Below the pieces are notes generated by a model. That model did not search any database and had not been told where the DNA came from. It saw nothing but the letters and a program-made list of their open reading frames with translations. A stretch of 64,000 bases of DNA from Halopenitus malekzadehii (GTDB taxonomy: Archaea; Halobacteriota; Halobacteria; Halobacteriales; Haloferacaceae): positions 62,001 through 126,000 of the forward strand of contig NZ_FNWU01000002.1 in NCBI RefSeq assembly GCF_900108505.1, in the 5' to 3' direction. Below are positions 50,960 to 59,314 of the stretch, piece by piece (positions within the stretch are counted from its first letter, which is position 1; every line of letters starts with the position of its first letter). The translations under genes and the position numbers were made by a program.

Positions 50960-51433
50960 TCAGGCCGATTCGACGGCGTCGAGAACCGCCTCGTAGTCGG
51001 GCTCGTTCGTCGGATCGTCGGCAACCCAGTCGTAGACGACCGTGCCGTCGGCGTCGAGGACGTAGACGGCCCGGTTCGCGATTCCGTGCAGGCCGAGATC
51101 AGCGATGTCGATCGTCAGGTCGTAGGCGTCGATCGCGTCGCCGGCCATATCGCTCACGAGGTCGAACGCGATGCCGTGTTCCTCGCGGAAGGCTCCGAGC
51201 GAGAACGGCGAATCGGCGCTGAGACCGAGGACGGTCGCCCCGGCGTCCTCGAAGTCGTCGAGTCGCTCCTGGAAGGCGATCATCTCGTTCGTACACGGGG
51301 GCGTGAACGCGCCCGGGAAGAACGCCAGTACGACCGGGCCGTCCCCGAGGACGTCATCGAGCGCGAACGGTTCGTGGTCGCTCGTGCCGATCGTCGCGGT
51401 GAAACGCGGTGCGGAGTCTCCTGTCGAAACCAT
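50960..51433 (-). CDS. Peroxiredoxin (AhpC/TSA-like, Bcp/AhpE type)
   Basis: 157 residues. The thioredoxin-fold pattern VVLAFFPGAFTPPCTNEM has the peroxidatic Cys (about residue 47) in the PxxxTxxC context, TPPC. GLSADSPFSLGAFREE follows. No resolving Cys is visible nearby, so it may be a 1-Cys type or use an external thiol. It detoxifies peroxides in the cytoplasm. Monocistronic, near denitrification genes. Confidence 0.9.
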   Translation of the reverse strand: MVSTGDSAPRFTATIGTSDHEPFALDDVLGDGPVVLAFFPGAFTPPCTNEMIAFQERLDDFEDAGATVLGLSADSPFSLGAFREEHGIAFDLVSDMAGDAIDAYDLTIDIADLGLHGIANRAVYVLDADGTVVYDWVADDPTNEPDYEAVLDAVESA

Positions 51434-51531
51434 CGCCTCAACGTACGGCCTCCGGTCGTATAAAGGTCGACACGAGAATGTTCCCGTCAGTGGCCCCGAC
51501 CGCTCGCGCGAGCCGGACGACGTGGCCCCGC

Positions 51532-52188
51532 TTACGCCGGCGCCGGCTTCGTGAACGCCGGGCGATCGCCGCCCTCGAACTCCTTGACGATCCGCTCCTC
51601 GGCGCGGTGGAGGATCTCACAGCACGTCGACTTCGCGAGCCCGAGTTCGTCGGCGAGTTCGCCCTGGGTACATCCCCGCGGCGAGTCGTAGTAGCCCAGA
51701 TCGATCGCCGTCTCGACGACCTCGCTTTGCCGGTCCGTCAGCACGCGATCGAACCGGGGACTGTCCCAGACGTGCTCGACGATGAACCGCACCTCCGACC
51801 GGTCCAGCTCGTCGGCGAGCGAGGAGAGCCGGTTCCGGGTCGTCGTCAGCTCCCAATCGACCTCGCCGTCGACGATCTCGAAGGGCATCTCGACCGGGAC
51901 GCCGGTCCGGTCGAGGATGCGCAACAGCAGCGGCTCGTCGGTCTCGAACTGAACGAGTGCACGGTCAGTGCCACGCTGAAAGATCTCGAGCTCGTGGACG
52001 GCGTCGTACGCCCGCATTCGATCGAGAACGCGATCGGGTTCGGGAGCCAGGATCTCGACGAACCCGACGCCGACGCCGTCACACGACTGCGCCGACCGCA
52101 CGCGAACGGTCGTCTCGGGAAACTCTCGGGAGAGCTCGCCGATCCAGACGCGTTCGGGTACCGACAGGGTGAGTGATACTGAAACCAT
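51532..52188 (-). CDS. Bat-type HTH transcriptional regulator (HTH_10 family)
   Basis: 218 residues. An N-terminal sensory domain (about 1-140) ends in a linker, then the bacterio-opsin-activator HTH: LTDRQSEVVETAIDLGYYDS followed by CTQGELADELGLAKSTCCEIL and HRAEERIVKEF (in parts). The recognition helix is KSTCCEILHRAE. Relatives control redox or gas-vesicle genes, and NarO-like members act near denitrification genes. Cysteines in the HTH (CTQ, STCC) could be redox-sensitive, but that is inference. DUF2249 lies 74 bp upstream on the same strand. Confidence 0.88.
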   Translation of the reverse strand: MVSVSLTLSVPERVWIGELSREFPETTVRVRSAQSCDGVGVGFVEILAPEPDRVLDRMRAYDAVHELEIFQRGTDRALVQFETDEPLLLRILDRTGVPVEMPFEIVDGEVDWELTTTRNRLSSLADELDRSEVRFIVEHVWDSPRFDRVLTDRQSEVVETAIDLGYYDSPRGCTQGELADELGLAKSTCCEILHRAEERIVKEFEGGDRPAFTKPAPA

Positions 52189-52262
52189 TTAGGTACCCCT
52201 AAACGACGGACCACCCTGAATGCACGCACGAACACGTTCGGATCGGCCGTCGTTCGGATCGC

Positions 52263-52565
52263 TCACTCGCCCCAGATCGCGGTGACGACGACGCCGTCGA
52301 CGTCCTCGCCGTCGATCCGTATCGAGCCGCCCGCCTCGGCCGCATCGATCGTCTCGTACCGGTATCCACGGTCCTCGAGCTTCGGATAGAGGTGTTGAGG
52401 CGCGCGGTCGTTGTACTGAACCAGGACGACGTCGTCGTCGATCGCCACGAGCCGCTCGAGAGTGTCCTTCAGGGGTCGTGGCGGGGGGAGATCGCGTGCG
52501 TCCAGCGTCTCCACCGGCCGATCGGTCGGCGCGTCCGTCGTCGAGAGCACGATCTGTGCCTCCAT
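52263..52565 (-). CDS. DUF2249 domain-containing protein
   Basis: 100 residues. The pattern ETLDARDLPPPRPL, followed by APQHLYPKLEDRGYRYE, is the SirA/TusA-like DUF2249 fold, found near nitrogen-oxide and sulfur redox genes in halophiles and denitrifiers. There is no conserved catalytic Cys. It heads the minus-strand pair with the HTH regulator and is divergent from the SRPBCC gene. Role uncertain. Confidence 0.82.
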   Translation of the reverse strand: MEAQIVLSTTDAPTDRPVETLDARDLPPPRPLKDTLERLVAIDDDVVLVQYNDRAPQHLYPKLEDRGYRYETIDAAEAGGSIRIDGEDVDGVVVTAIWGE

Positions 52566-52679
52566 ACACGCCTATCGGTGCCCGATGGCCCTCCCGGTTT
52601 CCCCGAAAGTGTTCGGTCAGGGTGGGGAGCAATGATCGATCCCATAGGTCCTTCAGTCTGCACGCCGGACCCACGAACG

Positions 52680-53129
52680 ATGCGATCAGTCACGCTCACG
52701 CGGTCGTTCGACGCGGATCCGGGGTCGATCGCCGACGCGATGACCGACGTGGAGCCGTTCATAGCTGCGGCGGGGTTCGACGAGGTGTCGGTGGACGGGG
52801 ACCGGATCGCGGTGGCCAACCGGGTCGGGATCGCGACGATCGAGTTGACGCTCGAACGGACGGACGAGTTGGGGGACGGTATGGCCGACGACGATCCCCC
52901 GTACGTCCTCGAGTACGTGCAGCGTGAGGGGATCTTCGAGGCGATGACGACGACCTACACTGTCACGCCGACCGCTGCCGGAAGCGAGGTCACGGCGACC
53001 ACCGAGTTCGCGCTCGACGTGGCGATCGTCGGCGACGTCCTCGACGCGACGGTCATCAAGCGGCAACGGCGCCGCGAACTGAACGCGCAGTTCGACTGGC
53101 TGGAGACGCAGGGAGTGCAGGGGACGTGA
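52680..53129 (+). CDS. SRPBCC-family protein
   Basis: 149 residues from the ATG at 52680 (MRSVTLTRSFDADPGSIADA); the longer frame from 52392 runs over the DUF2249 gene and is rejected. The pattern is START/polyketide-cyclase-like: an N-terminal strand, a helix pair, then LEYVQREGIFEAMTTTYTV and a C-terminal helix (KRQRRRELNAQFDWLE). Ligand unknown. Followed by the CGCGG-type gene after 52 bp. Confidence 0.75.
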   Translation: MRSVTLTRSFDADPGSIADAMTDVEPFIAAAGFDEVSVDGDRIAVANRVGIATIELTLERTDELGDGMADDDPPYVLEYVQREGIFEAMTTTYTVTPTAAGSEVTATTEFALDVAIVGDVLDATVIKRQRRRELNAQFDWLETQGVQGT

Positions 53130-53181
53130 CGAACGTGTTCGGCTCGGAGTTTATCCGTTCATAGCCCCGATTTCGAGGTGA

Positions 53182-53535
53182 ATGACGAACACCACTCACG
53201 ACGCCGACCACGACACCGACCACGATCACGACGCGGTTCCCGTAACCGACCACGTCCACCACAACTCCTGGTCGGCCAACCTCGAACGGGCCGAACACGC
53301 GGACTCCCGGGACCTCGTCGTCGACCAGGCGATCGACGCGATCGAACACACCGCGGCTGGCAACCACGTCAACCTCGTCACGCACGGCGACCACGGCCAC
53401 CCCGCCGAGTACCTCTTCGACGAGCTCGAGGCGGCCTTCGACGGGAGGGATCTCGCGTGGGAGTACATCGAACAGTGTGGCTGTGGCGGACACGTCGTCC
53501 GCGTGCAGGTCCCTGCCGGCGCCAACCACGCCTAG
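53182..53535 (+). CDS. CGCGG-type candidate rSAM-modified RiPP protein
   Basis: 117 residues. A His/Asp-rich N-terminus (about 1-25, HDADHDTDHDHD) is followed by a conserved DUF2249-like body and the terminal motif EQCGCGGHVVRV (Cys about 98 and 100). The wording VHHNSWSANLERAEHADSRD is that of the haloarchaeal family named for CGCGG and paired with radical SAM enzymes. The precursor's modification is predicted, not proven. It lies about 10 kb from the two radical SAM/SPASM genes, with MoaA (another radical SAM enzyme) 4 kb downstream. Confidence 0.75.
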   Translation: MTNTTHDADHDTDHDHDAVPVTDHVHHNSWSANLERAEHADSRDLVVDQAIDAIEHTAAGNHVNLVTHGDHGHPAEYLFDELEAAFDGRDLAWEYIEQCGCGGHVVRVQVPAGANHA

Positions 53536-53566
53536 ACCACCGGAACGGGATATCGATCGACTCACG

Positions 53567-54148
53567 ATGACCGAGACACCACCCGAGGGCGACGCGAGCG
53601 CCGACCTCGTGTCGCATCCCGTTCCCGACGCAGTCCTCGAAGCCGTCGGCGGGTCGGGGGAGCAGTCCGCCGATCCGACCGCGGGGTGGACGCTCCGGAT
53701 CACGACGCCGGCGGACGCCGGGGAGTCCGTACCCCTCACACACGATGACCTGACGGGTCTCCCTCAGGAAACCTTCACCGGCGACTTCTCGTGTCTCGAG
53801 GGCTGGACCGCGACCGATCTGACCTGGCGCGGCGTTCGAGTGGACCGACTCCTGGAGGCGACCGTCGGCGGCGTCGACGGCGCGGACCACGCGCTCGTCC
53901 GCGCGATGGACGGGGAATACGCCTGCGCGTTCCCGATCGACCGGTTGACCGAGGCGGTACTCGCGCTCGAACTCGACGGCGACCCGCTTCCGGTCGAACA
54001 CGGCGGTCCCGCGCGGCTGGTCCCGCCCGGCGAGGACGCCGACTGTTGGCGCAGCGTCAAGTGGGTCGCGTCGATCGAGCTGACGGCGGACCGGCCGACC
54101 GAGGCCGACACGGCCCGGGAGATCGCGCTCTCGCGGATCGATGACTGA
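53567..54148 (+). CDS. Molybdopterin-domain oxidoreductase-like protein
   Basis: 193 residues from the ATG at 53567 (MTETPPEGDAS); longer frames start inside the CGCGG gene. The pattern FTGDFSCLEGWTATDLTWRGVRVDRLL, spread over several segments, with FPIDRLTEAVLALELDG, PVEHGGPARLVPPG and CWRSVKWVASIEL is that of the sulfite-oxidase molybdopterin domain (the Cys in SCLEGW is the expected Mo ligand). It is shorter than full sulfite oxidases and lacks a heme or dimerisation domain. It is probably a soluble Moco enzyme or a MsrP-like relative. It follows the CGCGG gene after 31 bp. Confidence 0.8.
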   Translation: MTETPPEGDASADLVSHPVPDAVLEAVGGSGEQSADPTAGWTLRITTPADAGESVPLTHDDLTGLPQETFTGDFSCLEGWTATDLTWRGVRVDRLLEATVGGVDGADHALVRAMDGEYACAFPIDRLTEAVLALELDGDPLPVEHGGPARLVPPGEDADCWRSVKWVASIELTADRPTEADTAREIALSRIDD

Positions 54149-54284
54149 CGCGCTCTTGCGGATCGACGGCTAACGCGAGTCGATCCGGTTCGCCGTCGCC
54201 ACGCCGGCGCCGGACTCGACGACGGCGAACCGGGCGAACATATCCGGGAGCAGCCATAGGCCCGACGCGCCCCGATCGACGCGT

Positions 54285-54887
54285 ATGGCCGGCTTCCCCT
54301 CACCGTTCGGCGGCGATGACGACGATCTCTTCGACGACGAGGACGCGTTCGTCCCGGACCACGTCCCGAAACCCGGGACGTTCCTCCAGGGACACGACGT
54401 GTTGACCGACGACGAGCACGTCGCGTTCCATCGGATCACCCACGACTGCTTCGAGGAGCGGAAAGTCTACGATATGACCTTCAACTACAACCTCGCGCGG
54501 TTGAACCTCGACACGCGCCATACGGGCGCGGGTTACCGGTACGCCGAGGAGGCCGACGATCCCGACGTCCTCCGCGCGGAGTTCACCCCGACGACGCCGT
54601 TCTGTCCGCAGACGCACACCCTGACGATGGGCTCGTTCCGCGCCTGGAACGGGCTGAGCGATCGACACGACTACGACCTCGTGCGCGTGCGCGCCGACCG
54701 GATGCACCACCAGAGCGAGGCGATCAACGACCAATTGGCCGAGCTCGAAGAGCGATACCTCGAGACGGGCGACGAAACCGTGGTCCCCGAGGCGGCCGAC
54801 GAGATCGGATCGAACCCGATGGAGCGGTCGATGCAGCAGGAGGGCCCGAGTCGCGGGTCGGCCGGGAACTCCGAAGCGCCCTTCTGA
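54285..54887 (+). CDS. Conserved haloarchaeal protein, weakly MIP18/DUF59-like
   Basis: 200 residues. The N-terminus is acidic (GGDDDDLFDDED). A compact central domain (about 40-140) includes FTPTTPFCPQTHTLTMGSFRAW, where a conserved Cys-Pro followed by a Thr-rich turn is reminiscent of iron-sulfur carrier (MIP18/SufT) proteins. The C-terminus is helical and low-complexity. The resemblance is faint and may be convergent. It is convergent with the heme-copper-like membrane gene downstream. Confidence 0.5.
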   Translation: MAGFPSPFGGDDDDLFDDEDAFVPDHVPKPGTFLQGHDVLTDDEHVAFHRITHDCFEERKVYDMTFNYNLARLNLDTRHTGAGYRYAEEADDPDVLRAEFTPTTPFCPQTHTLTMGSFRAWNGLSDRHDYDLVRVRADRMHHQSEAINDQLAELEERYLETGDETVVPEAADEIGSNPMERSMQQEGPSRGSAGNSEAPF

Positions 54888-54895
54888 GGCAGGGG

Positions 54896-56326
54896 TCACC
54901 CCTCCGAACGACGCGTTCCGAACAGGATCGCCCGGACCGAGTGCGGACTGTGGGTACGCAGCACGGAGACGACGTTGAGGCAGAACACGACGACGCCGAC
55001 GAGGATCGCCGCGCCGCCCAGGCCGGCACCGGTCGTGACGAGGCGAGCGACGTCGACGCCACTTCCGATCCCGATCCCGGCCCCGAGCGCCGACTCGGGG
55101 AGGGTCGCAAGCAGGTCCGAGACGACGAGCAGCAGCGTGCCGCCGAGGAAGCACGCGAAGTCGATCCGAGCCAGCCGGTCGCTGTAGAGGTCGTCGATCA
55201 TCGGGACGTCCTCGAAGCCGAGCCGGTCGCTGTAGCGGTGCACCCAGACGATGAAGGGGACGACGTGATAGACGGTCCCGAGCACGACGAACCCGATCAC
55301 GCCCAGCCCGAGGAGGTGAACCGTTCCCGGCGCGCCGAACCGCGTCTCGGCCGCAAGCGGCGCCCGCAGCCACCGCGGCAGCGTGAGCAGGGCCCACAGC
55401 GCCATCGCCGGCGCGAGCACGGCGTACCGCGAGAGCATCGGCGTCCAGGGGACCTGGGCCTCGAACAGCCGTCGGGCGAGGATCACGCTCATCGCGAGCA
55501 CGCCGGCGATCACGAGCCCGCCGCCGACGACGCCGAGGAGTCGCCCGCCCGCGATGTCCGGGCCGAGGAGCCGCCCGCTCGCGAGCGCGATCACGCCGAC
55601 GGGATATCCCACCGACACGATCCGCCGCAGGGGATGGTCGATCCCGTGGAGGTCGGTCTGGGTGAACATCGTCGCGAGCTGGAAGAGCGCGCCGAGGACG
55701 GTCGTGAGTATCGCGCCGAAGACCGCAAGGGTCGCGTGTGCCCCGACCAGGTCGGCCCGGTCGATCGGCGTCGCGCGGAGGATCGGGACGACGAGATCGA
55801 CCGCCAACACGAGCCCCGCCGCCGTCAACAGGAGGAAGAACCCGACCGCGATCAGGAAGTGCCGCTCGGTCACGTCGAGCGTCGCAAGCTGGCCGACGCC
55901 CCGGATCGTCGCGGCGATGTTGTACGCGAAAACCCAGAACCCGACGACCATCAGCGCCCCGAAGACGGGAATGAGCGCCAGCCGGCCGGCCAGCAGCCCA
56001 CCCACGAACCCCACGAGACCGACCGCGACGAGCTGTAGCTGTCGGGTCGCGAGTCGCCGCGAGTAAAGCTCGACCCCGGACCAGACCGGCACGAACTGCG
56101 TCATCGCGCCCATGATCGTCACGCAGACCCATCCCGCAAGCAGGAGGTGGACGTGTGCGAGCGACGACAAGCCGGGCGCCGTGATGGGCCCGATCCCCCC
56201 GAGGACCGAGACGCCCCCGACGACGCCGCCGGCGAGCAGGAATCCCAATGCGACCAGGAAGTGCCGCAGCGGCACCGTCATCGGTGGCTGCTGCTCGGTG
56301 TCCACGGTTCCGGGAACGACGCTCAT
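54896..56326 (-). CDS. Multi-span membrane protein of the heme-copper oxidase subunit I / NnrS-like type
   Basis: 476 residues, about 12 spans. Histidines lie in conserved-looking places: LAHVHLLLAGW (about 55-60), GAHATLAVFG (about 195) and TVYHVVPFIVWVHR (about 345). The layout and wording (TQFVPVWSGVELYSRR, DLHGIDHPLRR) are those of haloarchaeal proteins annotated as cbb3-type subunit I or NnrS-like, found near nitrogen-oxide genes. Full catalytic ligand sets for heme-copper oxidases are not evident. It is monocistronic, divergent from the MBL-fold gene. Confidence 0.65.
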   Translation of the reverse strand: MSVVPGTVDTEQQPPMTVPLRHFLVALGFLLAGGVVGGVSVLGGIGPITAPGLSSLAHVHLLLAGWVCVTIMGAMTQFVPVWSGVELYSRRLATRQLQLVAVGLVGFVGGLLAGRLALIPVFGALMVVGFWVFAYNIAATIRGVGQLATLDVTERHFLIAVGFFLLLTAAGLVLAVDLVVPILRATPIDRADLVGAHATLAVFGAILTTVLGALFQLATMFTQTDLHGIDHPLRRIVSVGYPVGVIALASGRLLGPDIAGGRLLGVVGGGLVIAGVLAMSVILARRLFEAQVPWTPMLSRYAVLAPAMALWALLTLPRWLRAPLAAETRFGAPGTVHLLGLGVIGFVVLGTVYHVVPFIVWVHRYSDRLGFEDVPMIDDLYSDRLARIDFACFLGGTLLLVVSDLLATLPESALGAGIGIGSGVDVARLVTTGAGLGGAAILVGVVVFCLNVVSVLRTHSPHSVRAILFGTRRSEG

Positions 56327-56443
56327 GGATCGACGAACGGGACCGCGTCACCTCGGCCTGTTCGCGAACATATTCGACCGGTTGTCGGCCGATCACCGTC
56401 AGCAGATGCAGGGCTTTTGCCGTCGACGACCGAGACGGGACGT

Positions 56444-57313
56444 ATGGGCGACTCATCGCGATCGATGCGGCTGACCGTGCTCGGGTCCGGAAGCGCGATG
56501 GCGGTCCCCGACCGCGCACAGACGGGACTCCTCCTGGAGACCGGCAACCGGGCGCTGCTCGTGGACTGTGGAAGCGGCGTTCTCGGGCGGCTCGCGGGAA
56601 CCGACGTCGGGTACGAGGGCGTCGGCACCGTCCTGTTGACACACCACCACCTCGATCACGTCTCGGACCTGCTCGCGCTGCTCAAGGCGCGCTGGCTCGC
56701 CGACGAGGACCACCTTGAGGTCCTCGGCCCGCCGGGCACGAAGTCGCTGCTCGACGGGCTCCTCGACGTCCACGACTACCTCGACGGGCGCGTCGACCTG
56801 GGGGTTCGGGAGGTGACCGCCGGTGACGAGTTCTCGGCCGGCGGATTCGACGTGACCGCAACCGAAACCCGCCACTCGATGCCCGGCCACGCGTACCGGT
56901 TCGCGCCGACTGACTCCGCAGTTACCGCTCGGAACGGCCCGGTGGCGTTCTCGGGAGATACGGAGGCGTTCGCCGGGGTCGCACGCTTCGCCGACGGCGC
57001 CACGGTCCTCCTCCACGACTGCTCGTTCACCGACGACGTCGACGACGAGACCGGGAACCATCCGACGCCGACCCGGCTCGGGGAGACGCTCGCCGACGTC
57101 GACGTCGGCCGACTCTATCTCACACACCTCTATCCGCAGACGCGCGGCCACGAGGACGAGATGACCGCCGCCGTCGCCGCAGCCGGGTTCGACGGCGCGG
57201 TCGAAACCGCCCGTGACGGCCTTCGACTCGACGTTCCGGTGGAGGCGGCTGGCGACGCGGCTGGTGGCACGGACGGCGACGCCGACGGCGACGCGAACGG
57301 CAGCTCGAAGTGA
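56444..57313 (+). CDS. MBL-fold metallo-hydrolase (RNase Z-like)
   Basis: 289 residues from the ATG at 56444; 56465 (MRLTVLGSGSAMA) is an equally natural start. The metal-binding motif THHHLDHVSDL (about 68-78) is followed by a distal His in HSMPGHAYRF and Asp in AFSGDTEAF, then THLYPQTRGHEDE. This is a ribonuclease Z / arylsulfatase-type beta-lactamase fold. A low-complexity Asp/Gly tail (TDGDADGDANGS) ends it. It is probably not the true tRNase Z, whose longer exosite arm is absent; substrate unknown. Confidence 0.85.
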   Translation: MGDSSRSMRLTVLGSGSAMAVPDRAQTGLLLETGNRALLVDCGSGVLGRLAGTDVGYEGVGTVLLTHHHLDHVSDLLALLKARWLADEDHLEVLGPPGTKSLLDGLLDVHDYLDGRVDLGVREVTAGDEFSAGGFDVTATETRHSMPGHAYRFAPTDSAVTARNGPVAFSGDTEAFAGVARFADGATVLLHDCSFTDDVDDETGNHPTPTRLGETLADVDVGRLYLTHLYPQTRGHEDEMTAAVAAAGFDGAVETARDGLRLDVPVEAAGDAAGGTDGDADGDANGSSK

Positions 57314-57361
57314 GAAGCCGGTGTAACCACGAACGGTTACTGAACCGCGGTTTCGACCCCG

Positions 57362-57371
57362 ATATTTAAGC
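57362..57371 (+). promoter_or_regulatory. TATA box of moaA
   Basis: ATATTTAAGC, centred about 28 bp before the moaA ATG at 57395, predicts a leaderless or nearly leaderless transcript. Confidence 0.65.
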
Positions 57372-57394
57372 ACGTATGGCGGCACCGATCGTGT

Positions 57395-58450
57395 ATGGAC
57401 GAACCGCTCTCGGACGATTTCGGACGGGAGGTCACCGGCGTCCGGATCTCGTTGACGGACCGGTGTAACTTCGACTGCGTCTACTGCCACAACGAGGGCC
57501 TCGGCGACACGCGCGGACCGATGGAACCGAGCGAGAACGAGATGAGTGCCGACGAGATCGTCCGGTTCCTGGAGGTCGTGGAGGGATACGGCGTCGACTC
57601 GGTGAAGTTCACCGGCGGCGAGCCGATGCTCCGGGAGGACCTCGAGGAGATCATCCGCCGGACGCCCGACTCGATGGAGGTCTCGATGACGACGAACGGG
57701 ACGTTCCTGCCGGGTCGTGCCGAGGACCTGAACGCGGCCGGCCTCGATCGGGTCAACGTCTCCCAGGATGCCCTCGATCCGGAGGCGTTCGCGGCGATCA
57801 CCGAATCCGGCGCCTACGAGCGCGTGATCGAGGGCGTCGAGGCGGCCCTCGATGCCGGACTCGCGCCGGTGAAGCTCAACATGGTCGTCTTCGAGCACAC
57901 GGCCGGCTACGTCGAGGGAATGGTCGACCACGTCGCGAAAAACGACGGACTCCAGCTCCAGCTCATCGAGTATATGCCCGAGCTGACCGGCAAGCCGGAG
58001 TGGAACATCGACATCGGCCGCGTCCATGACTGGCTGGCCGACATTGCCGACCGCGTCGAGCACCGCGAGATGCACGACCGCAAGCGCTACTTCATCAGCG
58101 ACGACGGGACCGTACCCGAGGTCGATCTCGCGGACGACGCCGTGGACTCGGACCACCCGGACGCCGATGGCGTCGGGATGGTCGAGATCGTCGACCCCGT
58201 CGAGAACGAGACGTTCTGTGCCAACTGCGGTCGCGTCCGTGTCACCCACGAGGGGTACCTCAAGGGCTGTCTCAACCGGAACGACGACCTCCGTTCGATG
58301 GGCGAGATGACTCGCGAGGAGATCGCCGAAACGTTCGAGGCGGTCGTCGCGAACCGGGTGCCCTACTACGGCGAATACCTGATCGAGGGCGAGGACGGCG
58401 AGTACGAGTTCAACGAGAAGTACCTGTCGCCGGCGTCGGCGGCCGACTGA
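57395..58450 (+). CDS. moaA: GTP 3',8-cyclase MoaA
   Basis: 351 residues. It opens GTP to 3',8-cyclo-GTP in the first step of molybdenum cofactor synthesis. The N-terminal [4Fe-4S] motif is CNFDCVYC (about residues 26-33), with FTGGEPML following (about 74). The second cluster near the C-terminus has CANCGRVRV and the downstream CLNRNDD (Cys). The C-terminal pair is at the expected distance for MoaA. It is monocistronic with its own TATA box. MOSC, the Mo-domain protein and possibly other Mo enzymes in the genome depend on it. Confidence 0.93.
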   Translation: MDEPLSDDFGREVTGVRISLTDRCNFDCVYCHNEGLGDTRGPMEPSENEMSADEIVRFLEVVEGYGVDSVKFTGGEPMLREDLEEIIRRTPDSMEVSMTTNGTFLPGRAEDLNAAGLDRVNVSQDALDPEAFAAITESGAYERVIEGVEAALDAGLAPVKLNMVVFEHTAGYVEGMVDHVAKNDGLQLQLIEYMPELTGKPEWNIDIGRVHDWLADIADRVEHREMHDRKRYFISDDGTVPEVDLADDAVDSDHPDADGVGMVEIVDPVENETFCANCGRVRVTHEGYLKGCLNRNDDLRSMGEMTREEIAETFEAVVANRVPYYGEYLIEGEDGEYEFNEKYLSPASAAD

Positions 58451-58483
58451 ACGACGCGCCGTCGATCTGGTACGATCCCGCGG

Positions 58484-58753
58484 TCACCCGTCGATCGGTG
58501 CGATCCCGAGCAGATCGAGCAGCCCGCGGAGAGTGAGTCCGACCACGAGTAGCCCGCCGGCGAGGAGGAACGGCGCCGAGAGGCCCATCGCGACGTCGTA
58601 GCCGACGACGAGCCGGCTCAGACCGCGGATAACGAACGAGACGACGATCAACGCCACCGCGATCAGCGCGAGCCAGACGAAGCGGCTCGGCGTCAGCCAC
58701 GATCCGGTTCGGTCGCTGATATCCGCATCCGTCGTCGCCGCTTCGTCGGTCAT
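58484..58753 (-). CDS. Small membrane protein
   Basis: 89 residues. An acidic N-terminus (TDEAATTDADIS) is followed by two membrane spans (about 27-48 and 58-82). No family is recognised. It sits directly downstream of the UPF0179 gene (their ends are 3 bp apart), so they probably share a transcript. Confidence 0.6.
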   Translation of the reverse strand: MTDEAATTDADISDRTGSWLTPSRFVWLALIAVALIVVSFVIRGLSRLVVGYDVAMGLSAPFLLAGGLLVVGLTLRGLLDLLGIAPIDG

Positions 58754-58756
58754 TCC

Positions 58757-59203
58757 TCACTCCTCGGGCGCGAACTCGACGAGCGTCAGATCGCGGTCGA
58801 GCATACAGTAGTCGTGTGGCGGCTCGCCGAGCACCTGTTGGATCGTTCGTTCCTCCTCGAACTCGACCCCGTCCGGCACGCAGTATTGGTGGCTCGGACA
58901 GTCGGTGTGCGGGCAGTCACCGGCCAGCGAGGCGCGGCTGCCGGCGTAGGCCTGCTTGGAGAGGACGGTCGCGGGAACCGAAGCGGGCTCGACCTCGACC
59001 GCGCGAACGCCGTCGTCGTGGACGGCACACTCGAGCGTCTGCGCGTTCTCGCGGACGTCGGTGATCCGGTAACGGGTCCCCTCCGAGAGGTTGAGACACT
59101 GGTCCCGGTAGGGACAGCCCTCGCAGTCGGCTGATTCGCCGCGGTAGACGAACTCCCGGCCGACGTCGGCGAGCCGCGTTCCGACGAGCGTGACGGTCGA
59201 CAT
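58757..59203 (-). CDS. UPF0179 family protein
   Basis: 148 residues from the ATG at 59201-59203 (MSTVTLVGTRLADVGREFVY). A much longer in-frame frame extends upstream antisense to tmcA and is spurious. Conserved cysteines are in CEGCPYRDQC (about 29-38), CPHTDC and the late YCVPDG and DYCML, so the protein may hold an iron-sulfur or zinc cluster. The family is archaeal; function unknown. It is convergent to none and divergent from tmcA. Confidence 0.88.
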   Translation of the reverse strand: MSTVTLVGTRLADVGREFVYRGESADCEGCPYRDQCLNLSEGTRYRITDVRENAQTLECAVHDDGVRAVEVEPASVPATVLSKQAYAGSRASLAGDCPHTDCPSHQYCVPDGVEFEEERTIQQVLGEPPHDYCMLDRDLTLVEFAPEE

Positions 59204-59314
59204 GGTACGGGAAAGGGGCTCCGGCGCGTTAAGCCTCCCGACTGGGTCACCCGGAGATCGTGCCGATCCATCGGCTCGAAAGCCACATACGGCCGCCGAG
59301 CGAACCGACACGCA

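Noticed and set aside
54300..56642. A 780-codon minus-strand gene
   Set aside because: It overlaps the heme-copper-like membrane gene and others in wrong frames and is full of Arg/Gly/Pro without domains.
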